This document shows positions 34,597-41,818 of a stretch of 41,818 nucleotides of DNA, piece by piece. Origin of the DNA: Oscillospiraceae bacterium (GTDB lineage: Bacteria > Bacillota > Clostridia > Oscillospirales > Oscillospiraceae). A program made the translations under genes and the position numbers. Below the pieces are notes generated by a model. It had not been told where the DNA came from. It did not search any database and saw only the letters and a list, made by a program, of their open reading frames with translations. Positions within the stretch are counted from its first letter, which is position 1. Each line of letters begins with the position of its first letter. The stretch lies in the NCBI GenBank assembly GCA_018053145.1, contig JAGPMA010000016.1, forward strand, positions 1 to 41,818, written 5' to 3'.

Positions 34597-35421
34597 CTAT
34601 TTTTGTTTGGGGATGCTTATCGTCAAAACAAGCTCGGTATCTGTTTCATGCTTTTCCATACCGACATCTATTCCGCCTTGCTTCATCACATCCAGTCCAT
34701 GAGTTAAGGTGTTCAGGAAAATGCGCACATCTTTTAATACGAAGAGAGCCTTTCGCGGGCGTTTAATTTCCTTTTCCAAAATCTGTTCAGGGGATTTTAG
34801 CAGGAATTCTATGTATTCCTCTGCGGCGCAGACGTTCATGTGCTCGGCTGCCATGCGCCTTAAGGCTTGTCGTTGCGCTTCTTCACTCGGAAGGCGTAAA
34901 AGAGCTCTTCCGTGGCGTTCAGTCAATTCTTCGTTGCGCAGAGTGTCGAGAACATCAGAGGGAAGTCGCAGAAGACGAAGCTTGTTTGCAATGGAAGGCT
35001 GTGACTTTCCAAGTCTTTGCGCTGCCTCTGCCTGACTCATACCAAAAAGTCTGATGAGCTGTAAAATGCCCTCGGCTTCCTCGATAAAATCGAGGTCACG
35101 TCGCTGAATATTTTCTACCAGCGCAAGAAGGCTTGCCTCCTCCATGTTGGCATCGATTACGATGCATGGCACTTCCTTCAGCCCCGCAAGTCTTGAAGCC
35201 CGTAGTCTGCGCTCGCCGGCAATTAACTCGTATTTCCCATTCCGCTTGCGAACCGTGAGAGGGTTAAGAACACCATGCTGTGCGATGCTGTCCGAAAGCT
35301 CCATCAGCGACTCCTGAGGGAAGAACTTTCGGGGCTGAACCGTACTTGGGTAAATTTCGTCCACGGAAAGATAGCTAAGACCGTTTCGATAAGTACGGGG
35401 GTTTTTCTTAATTGCCTGCAT
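34597..35421 (-). CDS. noc: ParB/Noc-family DNA-binding protein
   Basis: The 274-aa protein has the ParB N-terminal domain (QPRKFF start, then the CTP-binding GERRLRASRLAG, about residues 69-80, and ENIQRRDLDFIEEAEG) and a helix-turn-helix around SQAEAAQRLGKSQPSIANKLRLL. The wording of the HTH is closest to Noc of Bacillus, the nucleoid-occlusion protein, rather than to Spo0J. It lacks the extended amphipathic N-terminus seen in B. subtilis Noc. No parA/soj, rsmG or mnmG is nearby, so a partition role is not supported by context. GGAGGAG precedes the ATG. Confidence 0.8.
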   Translation of the reverse strand: MQAIKKNPRTYRNGLSYLSVDEIYPSTVQPRKFFPQESLMELSDSIAQHGVLNPLTVRKRNGKYELIAGERRLRASRLAGLKEVPCIVIDANMEEASLLALVENIQRRDLDFIEEAEGILQLIRLFGMSQAEAAQRLGKSQPSIANKLRLLRLPSDVLDTLRNEELTERHGRALLRLPSEEAQRQALRRMAAEHMNVCAAEEYIEFLLKSPEQILEKEIKRPRKALFVLKDVRIFLNTLTHGLDVMKQGGIDVGMEKHETDTELVLTISIPKQK

Positions 35422-35460
35422 TTGTTATCAGCTCCTCCGTTCTAAAAAAGTGTGTACCAA

Positions 35461-35483
35461 GCTGTATCCATAATGAATACAGC
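35461..35483 (-). repeat. Inverted repeat in the leader of the Noc-like gene
   Basis: GCTGTAT (35461-35467) and ATACAGC (35477-35483) form a seven-bp inverted repeat about 40 bases before the start codon. It could be an mRNA hairpin or an autoregulatory site; it does not match the Noc-binding or parS consensus that I know. Confidence 0.35.
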
Positions 35484-35602
35484 CAAATTAAGAAAGCCGG
35501 TGATTAAGACAATCTTGCCGTGTAGATTTGACATATATTGTGCTCGCAGACACATGATACACTATATCTTGCGCAAAATATGACGGAAAGCGCAGGCTGA
35601 AT

Positions 35603-35647
35603 AAAAAAGCGCGCTACACCCCAAAAGCTGAGTGTAGCGCGTTTTTT
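35603..35647 (-). terminator. Terminator after the DUF378 gene
   Basis: CGCGCTACAC (35610-35619) pairs with GTGTAGCGCG (35632-35641), flanked by A6 and T6. It ends the minus-strand DUF378 transcript and could work in both directions. Confidence 0.85.
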
Positions 35648-35661
35648 CGATTAAGGTCAGA

Positions 35662-35874
35662 TCAATCCTCGTCGTCACATCCGCGGTGATCACGAAACAG
35701 AAGGGAGATGCACCATATTGCGGAAAGACCCACCAGAGTGTAAATTACACGGCTGACAGTCGCTGTTTGTCCACCGAAAAGGAAGGCGACAAAATCGAAG
35801 CGGAAAAGACCAACCAGGCCCCAGTTTAGTCCGCCGATGATGGCGAGAATAAGGGCGATTCTATCTATTATCAT
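35662..35874 (-). CDS. DUF378 small membrane protein
   Basis: The 70-aa protein matches DUF378: it begins with IDRIALILAIIGGLNWGLVGLF, the family's hallmark, and has a second hydrophobic helix (about residues 40-61), then a short charged tail ending CDDED. It is a two-helix membrane protein of unknown function. AAAGGAG precedes the ATG. It follows the fumarase alpha gene by 73 bases and has its own terminator. Confidence 0.9.
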   Translation of the reverse strand: MIIDRIALILAIIGGLNWGLVGLFRFDFVAFLFGGQTATVSRVIYTLVGLSAIWCISLLFRDHRGCDDED

Positions 35875-35947
35875 ATTAAACCAACGCTCCTTTTATAAGC
35901 TCGGTGATATGATATGCGATTATTATTAATTTATTCATTTTGATTTT

Positions 35948-36790
35948 TCAAAGCAAAATTTCCGCGTGTCTTGTAACATGGCAACCGACGTTTACAACGC
36001 AGGGAAGTCCCGCAATGTGTGTAGGATAAGCCTCGATATTTACCGCGAGGGCGGTTGTACTGCCGCCAAAGCCTTGAGGACCGAGACCGAGCGCATTAAT
36101 TCTCTTAAGGGCACTTGCCTCAAGTTCTGCATAAAACGGATCGGGATTTCGACTGTCCATCGGACGGGTAAGCGCCTTTTTCGCAATAATAGCCGCCATC
36201 TCAAGCGTGCCACCCAGACCTATGCCGAGAATCACCGGAGGACAGGGATTTGAGCCGGCATTATCGACGGTTTCGACAATGAAGTCAAGAATTTCGTCGA
36301 CTGTGCAGGAGGGAATAAACATTTTAACAGCGCTCATGTTCTCGCTTCCAAAGCCCTTTGGGGCGAGCGTGATTTTTAGCCTGTCACCGGAAACAATGCG
36401 CGTGTGGATAACGGCGGGGGTGTTGTCGCCGGTGTTCTCGCGACGCAAAGGGTCTTTTACAACAGATTTTCGGAGAAAGCCCTTTTCATAGCCTTGACGA
36501 ACACCCTCGTTAATCGCTTCCTCAAAATTGCCGTCAGTGATATGCAGGTCCTGACCAAGCTCAGCAAAAACAACGGCCATGCCGGTGTCCTGACAAATCG
36601 GAATACCTTCTTTTTCCGCAAGGTTATAGTTTTCGCGCAAATCACGTAAAATATCCCGTCCCAAGGGCACAGCTTCCAAGGTTGAAGCGCTGTCGATAAG
36701 AGCTCTGATGTCGCTTGGTAAAACTGTGTTTGCCTTAATGCAGAGTTCTGCGACGGCGTCAGTTATTGTGCAGCATTTAATATTCCGCAT
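35948..36790 (-). CDS. fumA: Class I fumarate hydratase, alpha subunit
   Basis: The 280-aa protein matches the N-terminal (alpha) domain of the iron-sulphur fumarases. Three cysteines that would bind the [4Fe-4S] cluster are visible in PICQDTG, NPCPP and NVGCHV. I placed the start at the ATG at 36790, with GGAGG eleven bases before it; an ATG six codons upstream overlaps that site. The enzyme needs a beta subunit, usually encoded directly downstream, but the next gene is DUF378 and none is seen in the window. Tartrate dehydratase alpha (TtdA) is an alternative. Confidence 0.88.
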   Translation of the reverse strand: MRNIKCCTITDAVAELCIKANTVLPSDIRALIDSASTLEAVPLGRDILRDLRENYNLAEKEGIPICQDTGMAVVFAELGQDLHITDGNFEEAINEGVRQGYEKGFLRKSVVKDPLRRENTGDNTPAVIHTRIVSGDRLKITLAPKGFGSENMSAVKMFIPSCTVDEILDFIVETVDNAGSNPCPPVILGIGLGGTLEMAAIIAKKALTRPMDSRNPDPFYAELEASALKRINALGLGPQGFGGSTTALAVNIEAYPTHIAGLPCVVNVGCHVTRHAEILL

Positions 36791-36900
36791 GACGGCATCG
36801 GCCTCCATTTCAATTTTTATTCAGACGGTGGATGAAGCTGGAAGATTGGTTTAATGATAACAGAAAATTTCAATTCGACAAAAGTAGTGCTCGTTTGCTA

Positions 36901-36929
36901 TTTACAAGCTTTAAGAAAAAGGTTATTCT
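36901..36929 (+). promoter_or_regulatory. Promoter of a candidate small RNA
   Basis: TTTACA (36901-36906) and TATTCT (36924-36929) are exactly 17 bases apart on the plus strand, where no protein gene follows. It points into the hairpin-terminator unit 36936-37035. Confidence 0.45.
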
Positions 36930-36935
36930 CTCATT

Positions 36936-37035
36936 ACAGCTTATCCAATGGCACGCTTGCTTGCGTGCCGGGCTCATATCTTTATCCCACAACCCTGTTT
37001 TTGGCGGGTCGCGATTGCGTCCCGCCGCTTTTTTT
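36936..37035 (+). ncRNA. Candidate intergenic small RNA, about 100 nt
   Basis: From a start near 36936, the plus-strand transcript would contain a strong hairpin GGCACGC-ttgctt-GCGTGCC (36950-36956 with 36963-36969). A mostly unpaired pyrimidine-rich stretch with TCCC and ACCC (about 36976-37000) follows. A rho-independent terminator ends it: GGCGGG/CCCGCC (37003-37008 with 37021-37026) with a nested CGC/GCG and seven T (37029-37035). This is the classic layout of a bacterial trans-acting sRNA whose C-rich loop could pair with ribosome binding sites. Open frames here code for unlikely peptides. It lies divergent to fumA, so on the other strand it could be leader sequence. I do not recognise the family. 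Confidence 0.5.
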
Positions 37036-37046
37036 GGGGGCTTTCG

Positions 37047-37352
37047 TTATGTTTTAGTAACATAGGAAATCGCAAAGGCAATGGCTGTTTGGAGAATTAA
37101 TACCACGGGAAAACCGACAGAAAACTTTTTGTGCAGTGTTTTATGACGGAAAACATACATGCCCACGATGCCACCCAAGCTTCCACCGAGTACAGCCGTG
37201 AGGAAAAGAGTTTTTTCGGGAATCCGCCACTTTTTGTGTACTGCCTTATATTTATCGATACCCATGGAAAAAAGCGCCGTAAGGTTGATTATGGCAAGCC
37301 AAATCCAAAGAAGCCAAAGGGGATTGTCTCTTAATAATTCAAAAAATCGCAT
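37047..37352 (-). CDS. DUF1294 membrane protein
   Basis: The 101-aa protein fits the DUF1294 family: a first helix, then DKYKAVHKKWRIPEKTLF, GGSLGGIVGMYVFRHKT and a last helix. Three hydrophobic segments are visible. Function is unknown. AAGGGG lies before the ATG, close to the end of the ygiQ gene, so it is probably co-transcribed with it. Confidence 0.88.
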   Translation of the reverse strand: MRFFELLRDNPLWLLWIWLAIINLTALFSMGIDKYKAVHKKWRIPEKTLFLTAVLGGSLGGIVGMYVFRHKTLHKKFSVGFPVVLILQTAIAFAISYVTKT

Positions 37353-37357
37353 TAGCT

Positions 37358-39589
37358 CTATCCCCTTTTTTTCGATTTACCGTTGTTGGGGGCGTTTTTT
37401 GTGCGGCTTTGCGGTTTTGGCGTTAAATTTGGCGTTGACGGAGAAACGGACTGAGCGGTTTTTCCGGCATTTCCCTTGGTACCTGCGTTTTTTGCGCCGA
37501 ACGCTGGCTTTGAAATGTAAGACGAATTTGCCACCTTTCCGCCGTAAGGCGCTTTTTTTACGCCGAATTCGGGAGCTGCACCGATGTTTGGTTTGGAGGG
37601 TGTGCCGTCTTTTTTTGCACCGGAACCCAGTTTTGTTGAGCTTGTCACCTTCGCCGTTTTGCCGCCCAGACCCTTTGCTCTGCCGGTAACTTTAACGGCA
37701 TCAGAGGGCTGAGGAGCTTTGCCTTTTTTATCTTGGGAACTCTTAACGCCGTCCTTAGCTATTCCTTTGTAGCCCGAACTTTGGGTAGAGTCAGGTCGGA
37801 CAAGGCACTTTTTATCAAAACCGATGAGGTCTTCCCTATTTGCCGCTTTCAGCGCCTCGATAACCAAACGCCGTTTTTCTGGGCGTTTCCATTGCAACAG
37901 CGCACGCTGAAGTGATTTTTCGTGAAAATCCTTGGCAACATAGACCTGCTTCATGGTGCGAGGGTCAAGCCCGGTGTAATACATACAGGTGGATATTGTT
38001 CCCGGCGTTGGGTAAAAATCCTGAACCTGCTCGGGCTGACGGCCGCGGGATTGGAGATATTCGGCAAGGTCTACAGCGTCGTTTAGTGTGCAGCCCGGGT
38101 GAGAGGACATAAGATAGGGAACAATATACTGTTCCTTGTCGTAACGCTGGTTAAGTCGGGAGTATTTATCCATAAAACGCTCGTAGACATCAATGTGCGA
38201 TTTTCCCATGCAGTCCAGAACTCCGTCAATGCAATGCTCAGGAGCAACCTTGAGCTGCCCGCTGATGTGATGATGAACAAGCTCGGAGAAAAATTTTTCG
38301 TCCTTGTCCTCAAGCATATAGTCATAGCGTATACCGCTGCGGACAAAGACCTTTTTCACACCGGGGATTTCACGGAGCTTGCGCAGAAGCTCAAGATAAT
38401 CAGAGTGGTCGGCATCGAGGTTTTTGCATGGCGTTGGTGATAAGCAGCGCTTCTTTGCGCACATACCGTGCTCCTTCTGCATTTGGCAGGAGGGATGGCG
38501 AAAATTCGCTGTCGGACCGCCGACATCAGAAACATAGCCCTTCCAAAGAGGATGATGTGTCATCGCTTCGACCTCGCGGATGACGGACTCATGACTGCGG
38601 GAGGATATCATTCGTCCCTGATGAAAGGCGAGAGCGCAGAAGTTGCAGGCTCCGAAACAGCCCCTGTTGTGTATGACCGAAAAGCGAACCTCCTCAATTG
38701 CGGGAACGCCACCCATCTCATCGTACATCGGGTGAACCTCGCGGGTATATGGAAGGCCGGCAACCGCATCAAGCTCCTGCGTTGTAAGAAGCGGCGCGGG
38801 AGGATTGACAACCAGCATTCGTCCCTGACAGCTCTGACAAAGCGCAATACCGCGAACGGGGTCGTGCTCTTCGTATTCAATTCGGGTAGCATCGGCGTAT
38901 GCTTTAAAATCCGAGGCGGTTTCTTCGTAGGAGGGGAGAACGGCTTTTTCGTAGACGCAGGCATCCGCAGTTGCCGCAATAAAAGCCGTGCCTCGAATTT
39001 CCGTAATTTCCGAGGGCTTGACTTTTCGCTTTAATCGTTTTGCGATTTCCCTCGTAGCATATTCGCCCATGCCGAAGACCAGCAAATCCGCTTTTGAATC
39101 GAAAAGTATGCTGCGGCGCACCTTGTCGTCCCAGTAGTCGTAATGAGAAAAACGTCGCAGTGAAGCTTCAAGTCCGCCTATAACAATAGGCATTTCTCCG
39201 CCAAAGGCTTCTCTTGCCCTATTTGCGTATACTATTGTTGCACGATCGGGGCGAAGACCAGCCTTTTTGCCGGGAGAATAAAAATCCTCGCTTCTCGGTT
39301 TTTTTGCGGCGGTATAATGAGCAACCATGCTGTCTAAATTACCCGCTCCTATGAAAACGCCGAAGCGCGGCTTACCCATTTTCTCAAAGTCAGAGACATC
39401 CTTCCAGCGCGGCTGCGCCAGTATCGCCACCTTGAAGCCCATGTCTTCAAGTACACGCGCAATTACAACGGGTCCGAAGCTTGGATGGTCGACGTAAGCA
39501 TCGCCCGTGACCACGAGAAAATCGTAGCTGTACCAACCGCGTGAGGTCATATCTTCTTTTGAAACCGGCAAAAATTCCGTTATTTCCAT
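37358..39589 (-). CDS. ygiQ: YgiQ-family radical SAM protein
   Basis: The 743-aa protein has a YgiQ N-terminal domain (about residues 15-290) and a radical SAM core with the CxxxCxxC motif in NRGCFGACNFCAL (about residues 308-315), which binds the [4Fe-4S] cluster that cleaves S-adenosylmethionine. The substrate is unknown. From about residue 600 the chain becomes a low-complexity, basic Lys/Gly/Ser/Pro-rich tail ending SKKRG, which suggests nucleic-acid or ribosome binding. AAGGAAT precedes the ATG. Confidence 0.92.
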   Translation of the reverse strand: MEITEFLPVSKEDMTSRGWYSYDFLVVTGDAYVDHPSFGPVVIARVLEDMGFKVAILAQPRWKDVSDFEKMGKPRFGVFIGAGNLDSMVAHYTAAKKPRSEDFYSPGKKAGLRPDRATIVYANRAREAFGGEMPIVIGGLEASLRRFSHYDYWDDKVRRSILFDSKADLLVFGMGEYATREIAKRLKRKVKPSEITEIRGTAFIAATADACVYEKAVLPSYEETASDFKAYADATRIEYEEHDPVRGIALCQSCQGRMLVVNPPAPLLTTQELDAVAGLPYTREVHPMYDEMGGVPAIEEVRFSVIHNRGCFGACNFCALAFHQGRMISSRSHESVIREVEAMTHHPLWKGYVSDVGGPTANFRHPSCQMQKEHGMCAKKRCLSPTPCKNLDADHSDYLELLRKLREIPGVKKVFVRSGIRYDYMLEDKDEKFFSELVHHHISGQLKVAPEHCIDGVLDCMGKSHIDVYERFMDKYSRLNQRYDKEQYIVPYLMSSHPGCTLNDAVDLAEYLQSRGRQPEQVQDFYPTPGTISTCMYYTGLDPRTMKQVYVAKDFHEKSLQRALLQWKRPEKRRLVIEALKAANREDLIGFDKKCLVRPDSTQSSGYKGIAKDGVKSSQDKKGKAPQPSDAVKVTGRAKGLGGKTAKVTSSTKLGSGAKKDGTPSKPNIGAAPEFGVKKAPYGGKVANSSYISKPAFGAKNAGTKGNAGKTAQSVSPSTPNLTPKPQSRTKNAPNNGKSKKRG

Positions 39590-39662
39590 GGGTTTACCAT
39601 TCCTTAATAATTTGGCTAAAACGAGTTATTTGTATAGTTAAAAACGTATTGGATTATCAGTA

Positions 39663-40802
39663 CTAGAGCGTCAATTCCATAAGCTTTAGGGGAGATAAAA
39701 TACCTTCTTCTGCTCCTATGCAATTAAAACCAAGCTTATCATAAAACGCAATACCGGCAGTGTTGCTTTCAGCAACATGAAGCCGCAGAGACTTTCTGCC
39801 GAGTCGTCTATAGACCGATACCGCGTGGCCGATAAGCTGAATACCCATGTTGTGCCCACGTTTATCCGCGGTGAGATAACAGAAGCTTATCCAGCCTGCG
39901 CCGTGGGTCGCCATGCGCTCGGTGTCCAGCTCAATAATTCCGGCAAAATCATCCCCGTACAGAGCCTTCATCAGCGACAGTGGGTTTCGTTTTGAAGCTA
40001 CGGCGGCACTGCGCAAATAAGGCTCATCGGAAAAACCACTGAGAGTTGCGTGTGCTTCCCTCCAAGCATCGCGGTAACAGCTGGCGTAAAGCTCCGCATC
40101 TTCATTTATATCCATTGGCACAATGCGAAGGTTTGAAAAATCAAGCTTTTCTTTGTCCTTCCACCAATCCTGATCGGCAAAGGTACTTATCGCTCTAGGA
40201 AGATGACTGTTGTCGTTATAATACTCAACTTCAAGCTTGCCGTCTGAATAGTTGATGGAGGCAACACAGGTGTTGTCCCCATGCAAAATTTCATGTATGC
40301 GTTCGGAGGGAATACCCTGTATTTCACTAATCAGTGAACGGATTGCCATGCCGTGACTGACGCAGGCAATCGTTTGACCGTCGTGTTTCTTTCCAAGCTC
40401 ACAGATAGCGCCTTTCAAACGGGCCTTAAGGTGGTCAAAGTCCTCATTGCCCTCAATGCTCCATTTCGCGGGGTTACTTGCAAAAGCCAACATTTGTTCT
40501 GGCTCGTCATAGGCGACATTTCCCCAGGGCTTGTCCTCCCAGACACCCATGTCGACCTCTTTAAGGCGCGAGTCTATGTTTAAGGGCAGGTCATGGTATT
40601 TCAAAATCGCGCCTGCCGTCTTTTGAGTGCGCTGGAGGTCACTTGAATAAAGAGCGTCGATTTTCACATCACGGAAGCGCTCGGCGAGAAGGGCTATCTG
40701 CTTGTGCCCTTTTAGCGTTATATCACCGTTGTAATGCCCTTGTATTCGGCGATACAGGTTGCCTTCTGCCTCTGCGTGCCGTATTAGGTAGATTTTTGTC
40801 AT
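39663..40802 (-). CDS. Histidine phosphatase fused to a GNAT acetyltransferase
   Basis: The 379-aa protein joins two domains. The N-terminal part (about residues 1-200) is a phosphoglycerate-mutase-like phosphatase, with the catalytic LIRHAEAEGN motif at the start, YSSDLQRTQKTA, a Glu in KEVDMG and the second His in VSHGMA. The C-terminal part (about 225-379) is GNAT-like, with the acetyl-CoA loop in KRGHNMGIQLIGHAV and a SNTAGIAFYDKLGF ending. The start is the ATG at 40802 right after TTGGAGGG; a TTG four codons upstream overlaps that site. The substrate is unknown; a cobalamin-pathway phosphatase (CobC) seems less likely without cobalamin genes nearby. Confidence 0.85.
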   Translation of the reverse strand: MTKIYLIRHAEAEGNLYRRIQGHYNGDITLKGHKQIALLAERFRDVKIDALYSSDLQRTQKTAGAILKYHDLPLNIDSRLKEVDMGVWEDKPWGNVAYDEPEQMLAFASNPAKWSIEGNEDFDHLKARLKGAICELGKKHDGQTIACVSHGMAIRSLISEIQGIPSERIHEILHGDNTCVASINYSDGKLEVEYYNDNSHLPRAISTFADQDWWKDKEKLDFSNLRIVPMDINEDAELYASCYRDAWREAHATLSGFSDEPYLRSAAVASKRNPLSLMKALYGDDFAGIIELDTERMATHGAGWISFCYLTADKRGHNMGIQLIGHAVSVYRRLGRKSLRLHVAESNTAGIAFYDKLGFNCIGAEEGILSPLKLMELTL

Positions 40803-40829
40803 AATGCCCTCCAAATGTTGACCGTTTAA

Positions 40830-40900
40830 AACGGGTGTGATATAAAATAAATGTTATAATTTAAAATATAACCCGAGTAGAAATTAATTTCTGCTCAAAA
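40830..40900. repeat. AT-rich inverted repeats between divergent genes
   Basis: Between the phosphatase gene and the glycosyltransferase lie CGGGT...ACCCG (40832-40836 and 40870-40875), enclosing GTTATA/TATAAC, and then a nine-bp hairpin GAGTAGAAA/TTTCTGCTC (40875-40883 with 40888-40896). A TATAAT occurs at 40855-40860, but no matching -35 is clear. The rest, to 41102, holds nothing I can name. Confidence 0.35.
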
Positions 40901-41102
40901 ATACTATGCACTTGCTATTTTATAACACTTACACATTTTTAACAAGTGAGCAAATAGCCCTTTTTAGCTGCCGTTTAATCGGGAAATATGATATTCCGCA
41001 CTATTCTTGTTTTTTAAACAGGGGAAAGCAAAGCCTCAATAATTCGGCGGTATGTTCAAAGAAAAACAAATCATTCAGCGCAGGGTGCGCTTGGAGGTTA
41101 GA

Positions 41103-41818
41103 GTGAAAGTCATCCATTTAATCAGCGGCGGCGACACCGGCGGCGCAAAAACGCATATACACTATCTCCTTTCGGGAATAAGCAAGAATATTGACGCTGT
41201 GCTCGTCTGCTTTATGCGAGGCGAATTTTCCGATGAGGCTCAGGCACTTGGAATACGGACTATTGTTTTGGACGGCAACGTGCTAAACACGCTTAAACAG
41301 CTCAAGGCTATGATTCGACAAGGCGGATACGAGATTATTCACTCGCATGGTGCGAGAGGGAATTTCATGGCATCTATGCTAAAACATACGTGCAAAATTC
41401 CTGTTGTTACCACCATTCACAGCGACCCGAAGCTCGATTATCTTGGCAGGCCGGCGGCGGGACTCGTTTACGGCACGCTCAACTCATTTGCTATGCGCAG
41501 GGCGGATTATCTGATTGGCGTTTCGGATTCAATGAAGAATCTGCTAATTGAGCGTGGCTTCTCACCGAATGATATTTTTACGATTTACAACGGCGTTGAC
41601 TATTCGGTTCAACCAAAAAACAATGATAGAATTACATATTTTAGCAAGCTCGGACTTGCTGTTGAGGAAGATAGTGTGGTTGTCGGCATTGCGGCCCGCC
41701 TTGACCCCGTAAAGGATGTTGCGACGCTTATTAGAGGCTTTGCAGAGGCGGAAAGGCATTCGCCAAAGCTACGGCTTGTAATTGCAGGTGACGGTGCGGA
41801 GCTTGACAACCTTAATAC
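41103..41818 (+). CDS. Glycosyltransferase family 4 protein, truncated at the window edge
   Basis: A GTG at 41103, preceded by TTGGAGG, opens a frame that runs to the end of the window (about 238 codons). The start VKVIHLISGGDTGGAKTH is the donor/acceptor-site Gly-rich loop of GT4 enzymes; IIHSHGARGN and VTTIHSD follow, and GVSDSMKN and TIYNGVDY mark the domain linker. A second Rossmann domain begins at VVGIAARLDPVKD, and the part seen ends in IAGDGAE. GT4 enzymes transfer sugars from nucleotide donors, usually to cell-surface polysaccharide or lipid acceptors. The C-terminal donor-binding EX7E motif would lie beyond the edge. Confidence 0.9.
   Translation, partial: MKVIHLISGGDTGGAKTHIHYLLSGISKNIDAVLVCFMRGEFSDEAQALGIRTIVLDGNVLNTLKQLKAMIRQGGYEIIHSHGARGNFMASMLKHTCKIPVVTTIHSDPKLDYLGRPAAGLVYGTLNSFAMRRADYLIGVSDSMKNLLIERGFSPNDIFTIYNGVDYSVQPKNNDRITYFSKLGLAVEEDSVVVGIAARLDPVKDVATLIRGFAEAERHSPKLRLVIAGDGAELDNLN

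Noticed and set aside
34597-35661. Chromosome origin or partition locus near the ParB-like gene
   Set aside because: No parA, parS-like palindrome, DnaA-box cluster or typical origin neighbours were seen.
36832-37065. Plus-strand open frames of 77 and 67 codons
   Set aside because: No ribosome binding site, unlikely composition, and both run through the hairpin and terminator of the candidate small RNA.
40906-41106. 66-codon plus-strand frame before the glycosyltransferase
   Set aside because: No ribosome binding site and a peptide without recognisable features; it overlaps the well-supported GTG start at 41103.

Overview
The window is a compact stretch of bacterial chromosome with Firmicutes-type genes and signals: RNase Y, YmdB, a CIRCE-controlled groESL, the YhaO/YhaN pair, dimeric-type glycyl-tRNA synthetase, a Noc-like ParB, DUF896, the UPF0210/ACT pair and strong AGGAGG ribosome binding sites. 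Gene content and the many short intergenic terminators suggest an anaerobic member of the Clostridia; this is inference, since no rRNA or species marker is present. I see no phage, insertion sequence, CRISPR array or integrated element. Most of the interest lies in small RNAs, leaders, start codons and unusual domain layouts.

Layout. 1-1080: a structured leader of a gene leaving the left edge, tRNA-Arg(ACG) and a 58-aa membrane-type protein, all on the minus strand. 1094-8482: a plus-strand run of ymdB, yhaO-like, yhaN-like, aroC, an acidic membrane protein and a THUMP/RlmL-type rRNA methyltransferase, probably one operon. 8618-10811: groES-groEL behind a perfect CIRCE. 10813-12617: rny with its own promoter and terminator. 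12702-18060: a five-gene dipeptide/oligopeptide ABC importer. 18066-24909: a minus-strand series (yfbR-like, ACT protein, UPF0210, DUF896, glyQS, small membrane protein, nadE, DtxR/MntR-family regulator). 25089-26345: a threonine-aldolase-type PLP enzyme. 26355-28176: two tandem DUF5684-type membrane proteins with Tyr/Gln/Pro-rich linkers and zinc ribbons. 28265-34381: purine handling, with a NupNOPQ/BmpA-type nucleoside ABC importer and xpt behind a candidate attenuator. 34541-35421: Noc-like ParB. 35603-37352: DUF378, fumarase alpha subunit, a candidate ~100-nt small RNA and DUF1294. 37358-40802: a YgiQ radical SAM protein and a histidine-phosphatase/GNAT fusion. 41103-end: a truncated GT4 glycosyltransferase.

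How the genes fit together. Two importers dominate. The peptide importer would feed amino acids to the cell. The nucleoside importer with xpt would supply and salvage purines. In both, a hairpin follows the solute-binding-protein gene, consistent with making more binding protein than membrane parts. RNase Y and YmdB, both tied to RNA turnover and often adjacent in other Firmicutes, are here about 9 kb apart in separate units.

The least expected observations are: a metal-dependent regulator whose start seems to be ATT and whose metal site mixes MntR-like and DtxR-like residues; a promoter-hairpin-terminator unit at 36901-37035 that looks like an unannotated sRNA; a duplicated promoter element at the same distance before the two DUF5684 genes; an attenuator before xpt without a recognisable purine riboswitch; and the phosphatase-acetyltransferase fusion.
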